A stretch of DNA of 41,517 nt from Penium margaritaceum (GCA_023375785.1 SZWC01006717.1:4908-46424), one strand, 5' to 3'; positions 9,923 to 21,407 are shown, counted from the stretch's first letter. The notes: a model not told the origin generated them from the sequence alone. Made by a program: numbers and translations.

Positions 9923-11368
9923 ATGGGCCGTGTCACAACTGGCACAAGACAATCGGCGTCACCAGCGGTAGCAGCCTCACTCGGTGCAACTCTAGAAGCA
10001 ACCCCGGCATCAGGCCCTCCCGCGGCGGCAGCCGCGGCATCACCTAGGGCACCTCCGGCACCATGCCCTTCCGCGGCGATAGTAGCATCACCTGGAGCCC
10101 CTCCAGCCCTAGTTCCTTCCGCGGCACTAGTAGTGGCGGCGATATCTGAAGCCCCGCCAGCACCAGGCCATTCCGCAGCACCAGAAGTAGCAACATCCCC
10201 TGTGGCACCCCCGCTACCAATCCCTGTCGCAGTTGTGGCGGCAGCGTCACCTAGGACGCCTCCGCCATTTGGCCCTGCTGCGTCCCCGGCGGCAACGACA
10301 CTTGGAGGAGCACCGCCACCGCCCGGCCCTTCTGTACCAACCGGGCACTCCTCCTCTCCACCGGCCTCACGCAAAATCCCACAACCCCTACTCAGTGCCG
10401 GTACGATCATGGAGGGCGCACAGACACGTCTGGAGGAAAGCTCCGGGGACAGTGGGGATCACCCCAATGCTGATCACCTGTTGGAAGTGGTGACCAGCGT
10501 CATCATTCACCTGCTCGATGAGCTCCCGGAGGTAGTCCGCGCAAGCTTAAGGAACTCTTTCTTTAACCCAGCCTGGCAAGTGGCCCTGAAGGGAGCGACC
10601 AAGACTGCCCTTGCCTTGGGGCCGCGAGTACGACAGTTGCAGCTACTCGAGACAGCAGGGGCCGAGCGTCTCCTTTCGGTGCTACGCAACCTCCTTAACC
10701 TTCACCCGACGCAGGCCATGGGAGGTGTGGCAACGCTCCTGGACACAGTACAACCTGACCATAACGTGGATGCTGCCCGCAAATGGTGGCTCCTGGTCCG
10801 CCGTGACCAGGCCGCGGATCCCACACGCCGCTATGTACATCTACTTCAGGCGCGTGCCCGGGCACTCACTATATACCACGCTGCCCGCATGGCAGCAGTA
10901 ACGATGGAAGTGCCAGACCGCAAGACGACGGCGGAACTCTGGAGGTGGAGCTACTTATTCGGGCTCACCTCCCGCATGTGTGGACTGCAGTACACGGCAG
11001 CGGAGCTGGCAGCTATCTCTATGGCAGAGCAGCAGCATGAGCGTTGGTTCGTTGCAATCGCCAACGCCTGGTAGCTGACTCAAGACAGTGCCATGCGCCA
11101 ACGGGCCGTGACCGCGGTAGCCGAAGAAGTATGGAAATCTCTTCAGGGAACACACACGGCACTAATAGAAGAAGCAGTATGTCACTGGGCCCGAGAAGCA
11201 ATCAACGTGTGTCGGGAGGAGAAGAACCGCATCCACACTAAAACCGAAGAGGCGCAGGAGTATCTCCGCGACTCCCCCGATCTTACAAGCATTAGGGAGC
11301 GGCTGCGGGCACTATGGCACGAGATGGCAGGAGAACGGAGGCGGAAGGCGGAAGTTGCAGCGGAGTAG
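9923..11368 (+). pseudogene. unrecognised ORF: Ala/Pro-rich N-terminus plus helical domain
   Basis: Same frame (2) as protease 2, separated from it only by TAG 9917. Residues 1-160 are an Ala/Pro-rich low-complexity stretch with a loose repeat of about 20 residues (recurring APPAP and PSAA-type segments). From an internal Met at 10409 a non-repetitive, Leu/Ala-rich, probably all-helical domain follows (for example HLLDELPEVVRASLRNSFF, AARKWWLLVRRDQAADPTRR, LWRWSYLFGLTSRM). TAG at 11072 is followed in the same frame by about 90 more charged helical residues ending at TAG 11366. I see no transmembrane segment, signal peptide or zinc motif. The function is unknown, and it sits where pol normally passes from RNase H to integrase. 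Confidence 0.65.
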
Positions 11369-12675
11369 AGGGCGGCGCAAGAGGTAGAAGCTGTGGTGGA
11401 AGCTGTGATCGCGGCTGCGGAACACGAAGCAAGAATGGAAGGCATGACAAGACAGGAGACAAAACCGCCCCGGAGGTTGAAGCAGCGGATGCAGGGGAAG
11501 CAGCGGCCGCGGCAAAACAAACGGCAGGGGCGCAGATGGCAAAGTAGCAGGAAGGGGCACAGGTGGAAAGCGGGGGACGAGCCTAGGACGTGCTTGCATA
11601 CACCACGGCAGCGGCAGCCAGAAGGGAAGTATGGAAGAAAACCTCACAACCGACCCTGTCCCCTGCTCTGCTCGACATAAGGGCCAAACTCCAGCACGCA
11701 GCCAGAAGGGCTACAGCATCTGCGGTTCCCGGAAAGCAGGCAGCCCCAGCTCACACGGCGTCAGTCAGCCAGGAAGCTGAGCCACAGAAGAAATCCGCTA
11801 AAAAAAACAGGCGCCATCCGCAGAGACTACACCAACATCCCACCGCAAGGAAAAAGGGTTGCGGACCGTTGAAGAGAGCTCCACCACTACCACCCCTGCT
11901 AAGCGCAGCAAACAAATCAGCACCAACACAGAACTACGCCAGCCTGTTGACCTGGAGCAGCTCGCGCAAGTCCAGCAGAGCATCGCCCAAGCAATGGAGC
12001 TGCTCTTGGCAGTATCCCGCAACGTCCCAATGCCGGCCGGATCGGTCCCGACCCAACTTCAACCCCTCCTGGGGGGCGCGGGCGCTGCATCACAATACAA
12101 GCAGGGGATTGAAAATGACGCCGCAGTGACTACGGTAAAACAGAAGGCAGGCGGGGTGGTGATTTCCGAGCTAAACGAGTCACCACCACCTGACGAGGAC
12201 CAGCCAATCGCGAAAGGGCGGGGCCTGCTGCGACTCCCCAAGGCACCGTCGGAGCAAAAAGCAGAACCAGAGGCAGGCAAAGCCCGCGGAGCATGGGGCC
12301 GCAGCATGGAGCAGTACCCAAAGCGAGACTATGAAGCCAATGGGATGAAGGGGAACTCCGCGCAGTAGGAATTATGCGCATCTTCCCTGCAGCGGACAGC
12401 AGGGACATGGAGCCTCCCGTCTATGACAATAAGAACCAACGGCGCCTGCAAGCAATGAAGGCGGAACAAGACGCAAGGCGAGCCCAGGGGCTTCCGGCGC
12501 TGGAAGAGGAGAAGAAGAGGAAGCCGGGAGAAGCTGCTGCGGGAAAGGCGGTGAAGGAGAAGCCCGTCGAGACGCAAGACTGGAGGATCTGGCAAGCCGC
12601 GCACATCCTGCTCCACGCCACAACCAAGGAGCAGCAAAAGGTGGAGGCGGACAAGGTGTACAAGGCCCTGGGGAC
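11369..12675 (+). pseudogene. Ala/Glu/Lys-rich linker before integrase, multiply frameshifted
   Basis: Protein-like sequence continues but the frame wanders: frame 2 to about 11460, frame 1 to about 11850 (TAG 11545 and 11584), frame 3 for 11859-12368 (TAG 12366), then frame 2 for 12374-12675. Composition is Ala, Glu, Lys and Gln rich. The frame 3 part includes VDLEQLAQVQQSIAQAMELL, a probable coiled coil. The last part is highly charged (EEEKKRKPGEAAAGKAVKEK) and ends in a helix with WRIWQAAHILLHATTKE. No known domain. The frame assignments are by eye and the first change is the least certain. Confidence 0.5.
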
Positions 12676-14076
12676 GTGGATGGGGTAGAATATGACAGGA
12701 GGAAGAAGGATGATCTCGCTGTCACCTGCGAACAGTACGCGTGGGAAGGTGGCCCCCTGTGGCAGACCAAGCCGCAGATCTTGTGGGTGCCCCCACCCAC
12801 CATGCAACGAGCGGTGGTCGAAGCATACCATCAACACCACCACTCTGGTGTCCAGGCACTTAAGGAGCGCCTCACTCCCATCCTGCACATACCAAACCTC
12901 CTGGCGATTATGAAAGACGTGGTGCAACACTGTGCGCCATGTGAGCGCCACCGCAAGATAACGCTGCGGTACATGCCGCTCTTCCTGCCCTCCCCCATCG
13001 GTGAGCCACTAAACAGCATCATTATTGACTTCCATGGACCTCGTCCCCGCCGCGCCCAAGGAGAGTGGTACTGGATTGCAGTGGTGGACCATTTCACCAA
13101 ATACATATGGGTCCTGGCCGTCCCCGACAAGTCCTCTGAGTGCGCGGCACGCTTTATCCGGTAGGAGGTGTTCTACAAATTTGGAGGGTGTCGCGTGGTG
13201 CACAATGACAACGGCACCGAGTTCGCAGGAGCGTTCCGCGAAGAGCTCGCGGAGTGGGGAGTGCAGCACGTGCATTCTAGACGATACCGGCCTCAATCCC
13301 AGGGCCAAGTCGAGCGACTACACGTGATCCTGGAGCGGGCGGTGGCCACTGCGGAGGCCAAAGATTAGGGGGAGACCCTCAAAAAGACCGCCCACTTCAT
13401 CAACATTACCCCTAGCCGTGCCACCACATTCTCGTCGCATGCACTCCTCTTTGGGCAGCCTCCGCGCGCGGCACTTAGCATGCCGCAACTCCCACTACTG
13501 CTGCCGCTGGACCCGGAGCAGCAGCAAGATGGCTGCTCGGAGAAGGAGCGGGAGCTGGCGAGGGATAAGGGAGTGCAGGAGTGGTACCGGGCGTGATGCC
13601 AGAAAACCGCCGCAGTAAGGGCCGAGGCACGACTCTGCGCCTCGGTTTCGGCTTGGCGCGGATGTGATGCCGCCATTCAACGCCTCCACCACAGAGCAAT
13701 TGAGGAAGGAAACCTGGTGTACCTCCGCCCCTTCCCAGGCGCAGGGCGTGAAGCAGAAGAGGCGAGGCAGGTGTATCACGTGGCTGCGGTGGACGCGGGA
13801 CGAGTATGGCTGGAAGGGCCAGACGGATTCAGTGAACAGAGCTACCCTGCAACAGAGTTCGTCTTGCTACCCCCGGCCTGGCAAACACACATACCCGTTA
13901 CGGGTGGAGAACTCCCTCCGCTGGAGGCTCGCAAGGGATCAAGGGGATGGCGCGCGGAGGAGGTGCTGGAACAGTGCCAGACCCAGGTGTGGAGTGAGGA
14001 ACCTCAGGAGGAACCGACGGACGGCTCTGACGTGCAAGAGGTCTCCGCGGGAGGACGCACGACACAGGAGGAGTAA
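12676..14076 (+). pseudogene. integrase: HHCC, DDE core and C-terminal SH3-like region
   Basis: Frame 1. The zinc-binding HHCC domain is at 12829-12942 (YHQHHHSG ... CAPC). The catalytic core has Asp at 13027 (IIIDFHGP), Asp at 13207 (VVHNDNGTEF) and Glu at 13312 (PQSQGQVERLH), with spacings of 60 and 35 residues, matching the DD(35)E rule. Downstream, LVYLRPFPG and GRVWLEGPDGF (13710-13850) resemble the small beta-barrel C-terminal domain of integrases. Stops are TAG 13162, TAG 13366 (in a position where related proteins often have Trp) and TGA 13594. The frame then stays open to TAA 14074. No chromodomain is visible at the C-terminus. Integrase inserts the cDNA, and the AACAC duplication is its footprint. 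Confidence 0.93.
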
Positions 14077-14085
14077 GCGCAGGAA

Positions 14086-14214
14086 TCAAGGGGCCTGCAG
14101 CAGCAAGCACCACAGGAGCAACAGGAACAGCAGGAGCAACAGGAGCCGCAGGAACAACAGGAGCAACAAGAACTGCAGCAACAGTCAAGATCACAACAGA
14201 CGGACAGCTGAAAA
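14086..14214 (+). repeat. CAG/CAA-rich tract encoding a Gln/Glu run
   Basis: Imperfect repeats of CAGGAGCAACAGGA. In frame 1 they give QQ-E-QQ-E type runs directly after the integrase frame (following TAA 14074) and before the finger region, so they probably form a flexible hinge. The lack of TAG here, despite many CAG codons, is worth noting beside the TAG-rich Gag region. Confidence 0.75.
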
Positions 14215-15599
14215 ATGACCCCAAGAGGAGTCACTGATGCTCCACGGAAGAATTCTCCCATGAGCCCCCGCGACCTGGCTGTCTACACGGGCCCCTACGC
14301 GGTTTGTGGGGAGGATCTGCCTGAGGAGAAGCTCCTAAAAGTCGTCTGCCGCGTCTGCGGCCAGCCAATGCACTAGGGGCTAGCCAAGAGCTGCATTGGT
14401 TGGAACTGCACCTGTCTGCGGTGCACGAGTGAATGCCAGGGAGAGGAAGAAGAACAGAAAAGGAAAGGGGCGACGGAGCCGGCCCAGGCCCCGGGGGAGG
14501 AGAGGCACGAGGAGGAAGGGACCCGAATGAGGAGGATGAAGAAGAGGAGGAAGAGGATGCAGCAGGGGCGCGGCAAGGGCCTCGCACGGTAACGGGAGCC
14601 ACAATGCGACAATGGCAAGAGGAAGGTCAGATGGCAGCAGCAGAGCAGGGCCAGAACGAAAAGGCACGCCAGACGTGCGCCCAATGCGGGCAACTATGGG
14701 GTAGACGGGTGAAGGACTGTGAAGGATGCCACCAGAGGATATGCGACAAGTGCCTGGAGCAGCCACGGAACGCGAAGGGAGAACGGAGCGGATAAAAAAA
14801 ATGTCGGAAGTGCCGCCAAGAGATCGAGCGCAAGCACGGGATCCGGAAGCCGCCGCGTGTCACTGCAGAAGGAGAGGAGATGGATTCGGAGGATGAGGGA
14901 GAGCAGGACCCGCCCGCACCGGCCGCAAAAAACTGCCCCACCTGCATAAAGGCTGTCCGCACGGGGGAGCGGTGCACCCAGTGCAGCCGGATGGCTCATC
15001 AGGGCTGCCTGGTGACGGGCAGCTTGGTATGGGCGGGGTAGTGTCAAAGATGTGTGGGAGCAGAAATCGTGGAAAAAGTGGCCTCACTATCCTACACCAC
15101 TGAAACTTTGGCCCCACTCTGCGAAGGGTGTGAAACAGAGCTGACCGAGTTCGGTAAACCCTGCGGCATGTGTCGGACCATGTGCCACCTGCGGTGTGGA
15201 AAGCGCGGGAAGGAGGGCATATGGACCTACAGCAACTGTCGCAACAAGTCGTGGAGGATGAAATGGAAGTTCTCCAACAAGCGCACCTGCACGGGGGACA
15301 ACTGCTTTGGTCGGCTTGAGGGGTCAGTCTGCCGGTGCGAGCACTGCGGAGGCATCGCACATGAATCCTGTGCCAAAGAGGTGGGGCGGAGTAGCGAAGG
15401 CAAGCGGATCTACCAATGCTCAAGCTGCCAGGAGTACAAACGCGCACCACATTACTCCTCATGCAAGAAGTTGGTCAGCGCACCCACGATGGCAGTGCGG
15501 TGTGAAGGATGCCGGCTTTTCATCCATGATGCGTGCACGGCGAAGCTCAAGCGGAAGGGAGGAACGGTGGAAAAGTACTGCAGGCCATGCCAGGACTAG
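14215..15599 (+). pseudogene. array of about six PHD-like cysteine/histidine fingers
   Basis: Begins in frame 1 at ATG 14215 and moves to frame 3 near 14.5 kb within a Glu/Arg-rich tract. It runs to TAG 15597, 95 bases before the 3' LTR. Finger-like units: 14314-14420 (cut by TAG 14374), 14676-14813 (TAA 14793 inside), 14934-15053 (TAG 15039 inside), 15120-15239, 15288-15428 and 15462-15590. The repeated pattern is C-x2-C, about ten residues, C-x2-C-x4-H-x2-C, a loop, then C-x2-C. The best core pieces are CTQCSRMAHQGC, CEHCGGIAHESC and CEGCRLFIHDAC. This is the C4HC3 arrangement of PHD fingers, with shorter than usual final loops, so other treble-clef families are possible. PHD fingers read histone H3 tails. 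A role in targeting integration is inference. Confidence 0.75.
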
Positions 15600-15664
15600 G
15601 ATCGCACCAAGCCCCACAAGCACTTCACGCGGAAAACTCGTTGAGAGACTCTGGGAAAGAGTCT

Positions 15665-15693
15665 TGAAAAAGGGGGGGGGGTTGGGGGCATCA
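15665..15693 (+). promoter_or_regulatory. polypurine tract of element 1
   Basis: GAAAAAGGGGGGGGGG, then TTGGGGGCATCA, one base (G) before the 3' LTR. A purine run here primes plus-strand synthesis. The last 12 bases copy the LTR's own 3' end except for one transition. Confidence 0.85.
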
Positions 15694-15694
15694 G

Positions 15695-17173
15695 TGTCAC
15701 GCACAATTCTGCCGCATCTCCGTAGAACAGGTCACATGCGGAATGGGAACCGAGGAGGCAGAAGGTCCGCGCGCAGAATGCTGGCTCCCGCGGATGCGGT
15801 TGAGCGAGGGGTAGCGCGGATCCGGGGGAAGCAAGGATCAGGGCACCAATGGAAGGGCTGTCGCAGGCTAACACTCGCCTCAGCGGTTCTTCTTATTCGA
15901 GCACTTGTGGCAAAAGCGGGAAGCAGTGGAGGGAAAAGCCGCGGTGCAAAGGGAACAGGGACGAGTCGCGGCAAGATCCGCGGCCACTGGTAAAGCACAG
16001 GCAGGACAGCGGAAGAACCGGACAATCAGGGGAGAAAACGTCCAATCAACATGAGTGACTAAGCATCAATCACGGAGGAGTCCCAAGAGACGCACCGCGG
16101 AAGACGAATATTCAAGGAAGCACACGAAGAACCGTGTGCATGAGCCGCGGATGAAGGATGTAACCAGCAGACGATAGACAGTATGTGTGTGTGTGTGTGT
16201 GGTTGGGACGAGACCCGTGGTGCATATCCGTACCGCGTGGAGTCCATGCAAAAGGAAGAAGGATGATGTGAGAGGGATGAGACCGACGGCGTGTAGACAC
16301 ATCGTGCGGAGTCCCAAGTAGAAAAGGGCCTCGCTGGCAATAGCAGAACCGCAACTCAGACTTACTTGCCTTCAGAAGCAGTCCATGTACTCCGCAATCA
16401 GCTTTGTCAAAGACATTTACCTACTCACATCCTTACGCTCCCCCCTTTGCCATCCTGCTCTCAGTTGCTCTCGAAAGTCCGATCCGCGGACTGTGGGAGT
16501 AGGTGCGTGAAGAACCAAAAGTCCAAGTGAAGTAAGCTGCAGGCGGTGCCCCTTGCTTGCATACGTCCGCGGAATTGGGATTCCGCGGAGAGGAGTCGGA
16601 TGCCACGAGGTGGTGGACTCCCATGTGAGAAGAAGCGGACCGCAAAGCATCATTCATTGGCGAGGTGCCTGCGCGGAACTCTAGGTCTGTGGACCGCGGA
16701 ATAGCTGGTAATAGTGAGTTTTGCCATTGTGTGTAGCAACTGCCTAGCGGAAAGCAGAGCATCACTCGTCGGCAAGTGGTCAGCGTAGAAGTCCAAACCT
16801 GTGGTCCGCGGAATAGGTTCCAGTCTGAGGGTGACAACCGTGTCCTGCTACTCACCTGTAGACTAGTAGTAGTGGAGTGACTGATCCGCGGACTAGCGCG
16901 GAGCGGAGCCGCCNCGCGGAATAGCTGGTAATAGTGAGTTTTGCCATTGTGTGTAGCAACTGCCTAGCGGAAAGCAGAGCATCACTCGTCGGCAAGTGGT
17001 CAGCGTAGAAGTCCAAACCTGTGGTCCGCGGAATAGGTTCCAGTCTGAGGGTGACAACCGTGTCCTGCTACTCACCTGTAGACTAGTAGTAGTGGAGTGA
17101 CTGATCCGCGGACTAGCGCGGAGCGGAGCCGCCCGCGGAGGAGGTCAAAAGCGTGGCAAAATTGGGGGTATCA
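15695..17173 (+). repeat. 3' LTR of element 1 (1259 bp plus 220-bp assembly duplication)
   Basis: Starts TGTCACGCAC and ends GGGGGTATCA. The assembled length of 1479 exceeds the 5' LTR by exactly 220 bp, explained by the repeat across the single N at 16914. Several base differences from the 5' LTR are visible in the first hundred bases, plus a longer TG run at 16182-16201. Confidence 0.95.
16695..17133 (+). other. assembly artefact: unmerged contig overlap around one N
   Basis: 16695-16913 is repeated as 16915-17133 with no difference that I can see, separated by a single N at 16914. The 5' LTR has this stretch only once. Two overlapping contigs were probably joined without merging, so feature lengths across here are overstated by 220 bp. 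Confidence 0.93.
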
Positions 17174-17178
17174 AACAC
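17174..17178 (+). other. target site duplication AACAC, right copy (element 1)
   Basis: Follows the terminal CA of the 3' LTR and continues into TAGTTATCAACTAGCAAG, the normal continuation of a B monomer. Confidence 0.95.
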
Positions 17179-20100
17179 TAGTTATCAACTAGCAAGTACA
17201 AATACATTCAACAAGCAGTGGCACGGTATGGCTAGCGTGCACGGTGACCAACCAAATGATGCATACGGCACTGACTACGACCGAATAAGTCCACTATGTG
17301 TGGTCAACATTGACAACTCATAACACGAGTCACAAATGGTCAGAGGGAGAGACAATGGTTTTATAAGCCAATGTATTGACTAGAAAGGACAAAGATCTTC
17401 AATACGTAGTGGCACGGTGTGCTTATTATGCACACTAAACAACCAAAATAAGCATATGTCACTGACCATGACCAGAGAATTTCAATATGGGTGGTCAACA
17501 TTGACCAACCATAACATGAGTCACAAACGGTCAGCAGAAAAAACAATGCTATGTGAATATCGGTTCTCAACTACCAAGTAAAACGACCGTTAGTCAGTAG
17601 TAGCACGGTGTGGCTACCATGCACAATGACCGACCAATGTAGGCATATGTACTGCCTTTGACCAAAGAAATCCGTTGTGTGTGGTCAACGTTGACAACTC
17701 ATAATACGAGTCACAAATGGTCAGAGGGGGAGAAGTTGTTTGGGAACACCAAGTATCAAATAGCAAGCACAAGGGGCTTCAATACGATGTGGAACGGTGT
17801 GGAGACCATGCACAATGACCAACCAAAGTAGGCATATGTCACTGACCATGAGCAAATAATATCACCAAGTGTGGTGAACTTTGACAACTGATAACGCGAA
17901 TCACAAATGGTCAGGGTCGAAGATAATGGTTTGCGAATACTAGTTATCGACTAGCAAGCACAAATTCCTTCAATGCGTAGCGGCACAATGTGGCTTCAAT
18001 GCAGAGTGACCAACCAAAGTATGCATATGTCACTAACCATGACCAACAAATTTCACTTCATGTGGTCAACGGTTAAAATGCATATCACGATTCACAAATG
18101 CTATGAGGGGGGAACAATGGGTTTTGAACACTAGTTATCAACCAGCAAGTACAAAGACCTTCAACAAGCAGTGGCACGGTATGGCTAGCGTGCAAAGTGA
18201 CCAACCAAAGGATGCATTCGTCACTGACTACGACTGAAAAAGTCCACTATGTGTGGTCAACATTGACAACTCATAACACGAGTCACAAATGGTCAGAGGG
18301 AGAGACAATGGTTCGGGAAACCAATGTATTGACTAGAAAGGACAAAGAACTTCAATACGTAGTGGCACGGTGTGGCTCATATGCACACCAAACAACCAAA
18401 CTAGGCATATGTCACTGGTCATGACCGGAGAATTTCAATATGGGTGGTCAACATCGACCAACCATAACATGAGTTTCAAACGGTCAGGAGAGAAAACAAT
18501 GATATGGGAATATCTCTTCTCAACTGCCAAGTAAAACGACCGTCAGTCAGTAGTAACACGGTGTGGCTATCATGCACAATGACCGACCAAAGTACGCATA
18601 TGTACTGCCTTTGACCAAAGAAATCCGCTGTGTGTGGTCAACGTTGACAACTCATAATACGAGTCAAAAATGGTCAGAGGGGGAAACAATGGTTTGGGAA
18701 CACCAGGTATCAAATAGCAAGCACAAGGGGCTTCAATACGATGTGGCACGGTGTGGAGACCATGCACGGTGACCAACCAAAGTAGGCATATGTCACTGAC
18801 CATGACCAAATAATATCACTAAGTGTGGTAAACTTTGACAACTCATAACACGAGTCACAAATGGTCAGGGTGGAAGATACTGGTTTGTGAGTACTATTTA
18901 TCGACTAGCAAGTACAAATACCTTCAATATGTAGTGGGACAGTGTGGCTTCAATGCACAGTGACCAACCAAATTATGCATATGTCACTAACAATGACCAA
19001 CAATTTTCACTTCATGTGGTCAACGTTGAAAACGCATAACACGAGTCACAAATGGTTACAGGGGAAAACAATGGGTTGGGAACACTAGTTATCAACTAGC
19101 AAGTACAAATACCTTCAACAAGCAGTGGCACGGTATGGCTAGCGTGCACATTGACCACCCCAATGATGCATACGTCACTGACTACGACCAAATAATTCCA
19201 CTACGTGTGGTCAACATTGACAACTCATAACACGAGTCACAAATGGTCAGAGGGAGAGACAATGGTTTGGGAAGCCTATGCATTGACTACAAAGGAAAAA
19301 GAACTTCAACACGTAGTGGCACGGTGTAGCTACTATGCACACCAAACAACCAAACTATGCATATGTCACTGATCATGACCAGAGAATTTCCATATGGGTG
19401 GTCAACGTTGACCAACCATAACACGAGTCACAAAAGGTCTGGAGAGGAAACAATGCTATGGGAATATCGGTTCTCAACTACCAAGTACAACGACCTTCAG
19501 TCATTAGTAGCACGGTGTGGCTACCATGCACAATGACCGACCAATGTAGGCATATGTACTGCCATTGACCAAAGAAATCCGCTGTGTGTGGTCAAAGTTG
19601 ACAACTCATAATACGAGTCACAAATGGTCGGAGGGGGGAACAATGGTTTCGGAACACCAAGTAGCAATTTGCAAGCACAAGGGGCTTCAATACGCTGTGG
19701 CACGGTGTGGAGACCATGCACGATGACCAACCAAAGTAGGCATATGTCACTGACCATGACCAAATAATGTCACTACGTGTGGTAAACTTTGACAACTCAT
19801 AACACAAGTCACAAATGGTCAGGGTGGAAGATAATGGTTTGTGAATACTAGTTATCAACTAGCATGTACAAATACCTTCAATATGTAGTGGCACTATGTG
19901 GCTTCAATGCACAGTGACCAACCAAAGTATGCATATGTCACTAACCATGACCAACAAATTTCACTTAATGTGATCAACATTGAAAACACATAACACGAGG
20001 CACAAATGGTCACCGGGGAAAACAATGGGTTGTGAACACTGGTTATCAACTAGCAAGTACAAAGACCTTCAACAAGCAGTGGCATGGAAAGGCTAGCGTG

Positions 20101-20884
20101 CACAGTGACCAATCAAAGGATGCATACGTCACTGACTACGACCGAATAAGTCTACTATGTGTGGTCAACATTGACAACTCATAACACGAGTCACAAATGG
20201 TCAGAGGGAGAGGCAATGGTTTGGGAAGCCAATGTATTGACTAGAAAAGACAAAGAACTTCAATACGCAGTGGCACGGTGTGGCTGATATGCACACCAAA
20301 CAACCAAACTAGGCAGATGTCACTGATCATGACCAGAGAATTGCAATATGGGTGGTCAACATTGACCAGTCATAACACGAGTCACAAGTGGTTAGCAGAG
20401 AAAACAATGCTATGGGAATATCGGTTCTCAACTACCAAGTACAACAACTCAGTCAGTAGTAGCACGGTGTGGCTACCATGCACAATGACCGACCAAAGTA
20501 GGCATATGTACTATCTTTGACCAAAGAAATCCGCTGTGTGTGGTCAATGTTGACCACTCATAATACAAGTCAGAAATGGTCAGAGGGTGAAACAATGCTT
20601 TGGAAATACCAGGTATCAAATAGCAAGCACAAGGGGCTTCAATACGTTGTGGCACGGTGTGGAGACCATGCACGATGACCAACCAAAGTAGGCATATGTC
20701 ACTGAACATGACCAAATAATATCACTAAGTGTGGTAAATTTTGACAACTCATAACACGAGTCACAAATGGTCGGGGTGGAAGATAATGGTTTGTGAATAC
20801 TAGTTATCAACTAGAAAGTATAAATACCTTCAATATGTAGTGGCACAGTGTGGCTTCAATGCACAGTGACCAACCAAATTATGC

Positions 20885-20889
20885 ATATG
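20885..20889 (+). other. target site duplication ATATG, left copy (element 2)
   Basis: ATATG precedes the TG of the 5' LTR and recurs at 24245-24249 after the CA of the 3' LTR. One copy plus the flanks restores GCATATGTCACTAACC, the normal A-monomer sequence. Confidence 0.93.
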
Positions 20890-21407
20890 TGTTTACATGA
20901 AATCTGCCGCGCACGCAAATCTTCCGCGAGGGAGACCGAGTCATGGACTTCCGCGATGAAGTTGAGGCGAGTGAGGGGTGTTCTTTGGGCAAGAGGAGAG
21001 AGTCACAGTTGATCCTCATGGTGGAGGGGCGGAATGGGCATCTTTATGGGCTTGTGTGGGGCCGTTTATGGGTGTGGGGAAGGCTGGAATTGTGCCTGGT
21101 GGTAGACCCGCGGAATTGGGTGTCCAGTAACGATGGCTTCATATTTGGGGTTCCGCGGAAGAGGGGCTGCAGAAGTGGGCCATGTGTGTAGCCGCGAAAT
21201 TGCCATGTCAGGGACACTTGGGGGAAGCCAAATCCGCGGAATAGGGGTGTTCCGGGAGGGGGTGATGGAGTTCCGCGGAATTGCCATGTCAGAGGGGTGA
21301 TGTGAAAGGAGGAAAGACCACCTGTGAGTGGTCAATTGTGACATTGTGTCCTGGTGAATGTGGAATGAAGTCTTATGGTGAGCGGAAGGAGGAGATGTGC
21401 GGAAGAC
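20890..21407 (+). repeat. 5' LTR of element 2, first 518 bp before the gap
   Basis: TGTTTACATGAAATC onward, matching the 3' LTR from 23658. It carries TCCGCGGA-type palindromes at 21108, 21151, 21232 and 21271. The remaining ~70 bp are missing here but present in the overlapping piece 22476-22922. Confidence 0.92.

Larger units (their letters stand above)
1684..17173 (+). mobile_element. element 1: large Ty3/Gypsy-type LTR retrotransposon, degenerate
   Basis: 15.5 kb as assembled and about 15.27 kb after removing a 220-bp assembly duplication. It has TG...CA LTRs of 1259 bp, a 5-bp target duplication, a primer-binding region, a G-rich polypurine tract, and pol in the order protease, RT, RNase H, integrase, which places it in Ty3/Gypsy (Metaviridae). 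It differs from a standard 5-8 kb element in four ways: a second protease after RNase H, a ~2.7-kb unrecognised region before integrase, a Gln-rich linker, and a PHD-like finger array after integrase. Every frame carries stops and shifts, so this copy is dead. LTR divergence looks like several percent (about five differences in the first ~110 aligned bases), so it is older than element 2. Confidence 0.95.
17174..20889 (+). repeat. satellite array, block II (four HOR copies)
   Basis: Continues the B monomer cut by element 1, then runs C-D-E-A-B in order. A-type starts (GTGGTAAACTTTGAC or near variants) recur at about 17.87, 18.83, 19.78 and 20.73 kb, a spacing of ~953 bp. It ends inside an A monomer at the insertion point of element 2. 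Individual monomers differ by scattered substitutions. I see no gene. Confidence 0.95.

Noticed and set aside
9923..11074. Envelope-like protein in the position of an extra ORF
   Set aside because: No signal peptide, no transmembrane segment and no cysteine pattern, and it lies before integrase rather than after it.
12676..14076. Chromodomain at the integrase C-terminus
   Set aside because: I looked for the aromatic cage pattern after the SH3-like part and saw only an acidic tail and a Gln-rich run.
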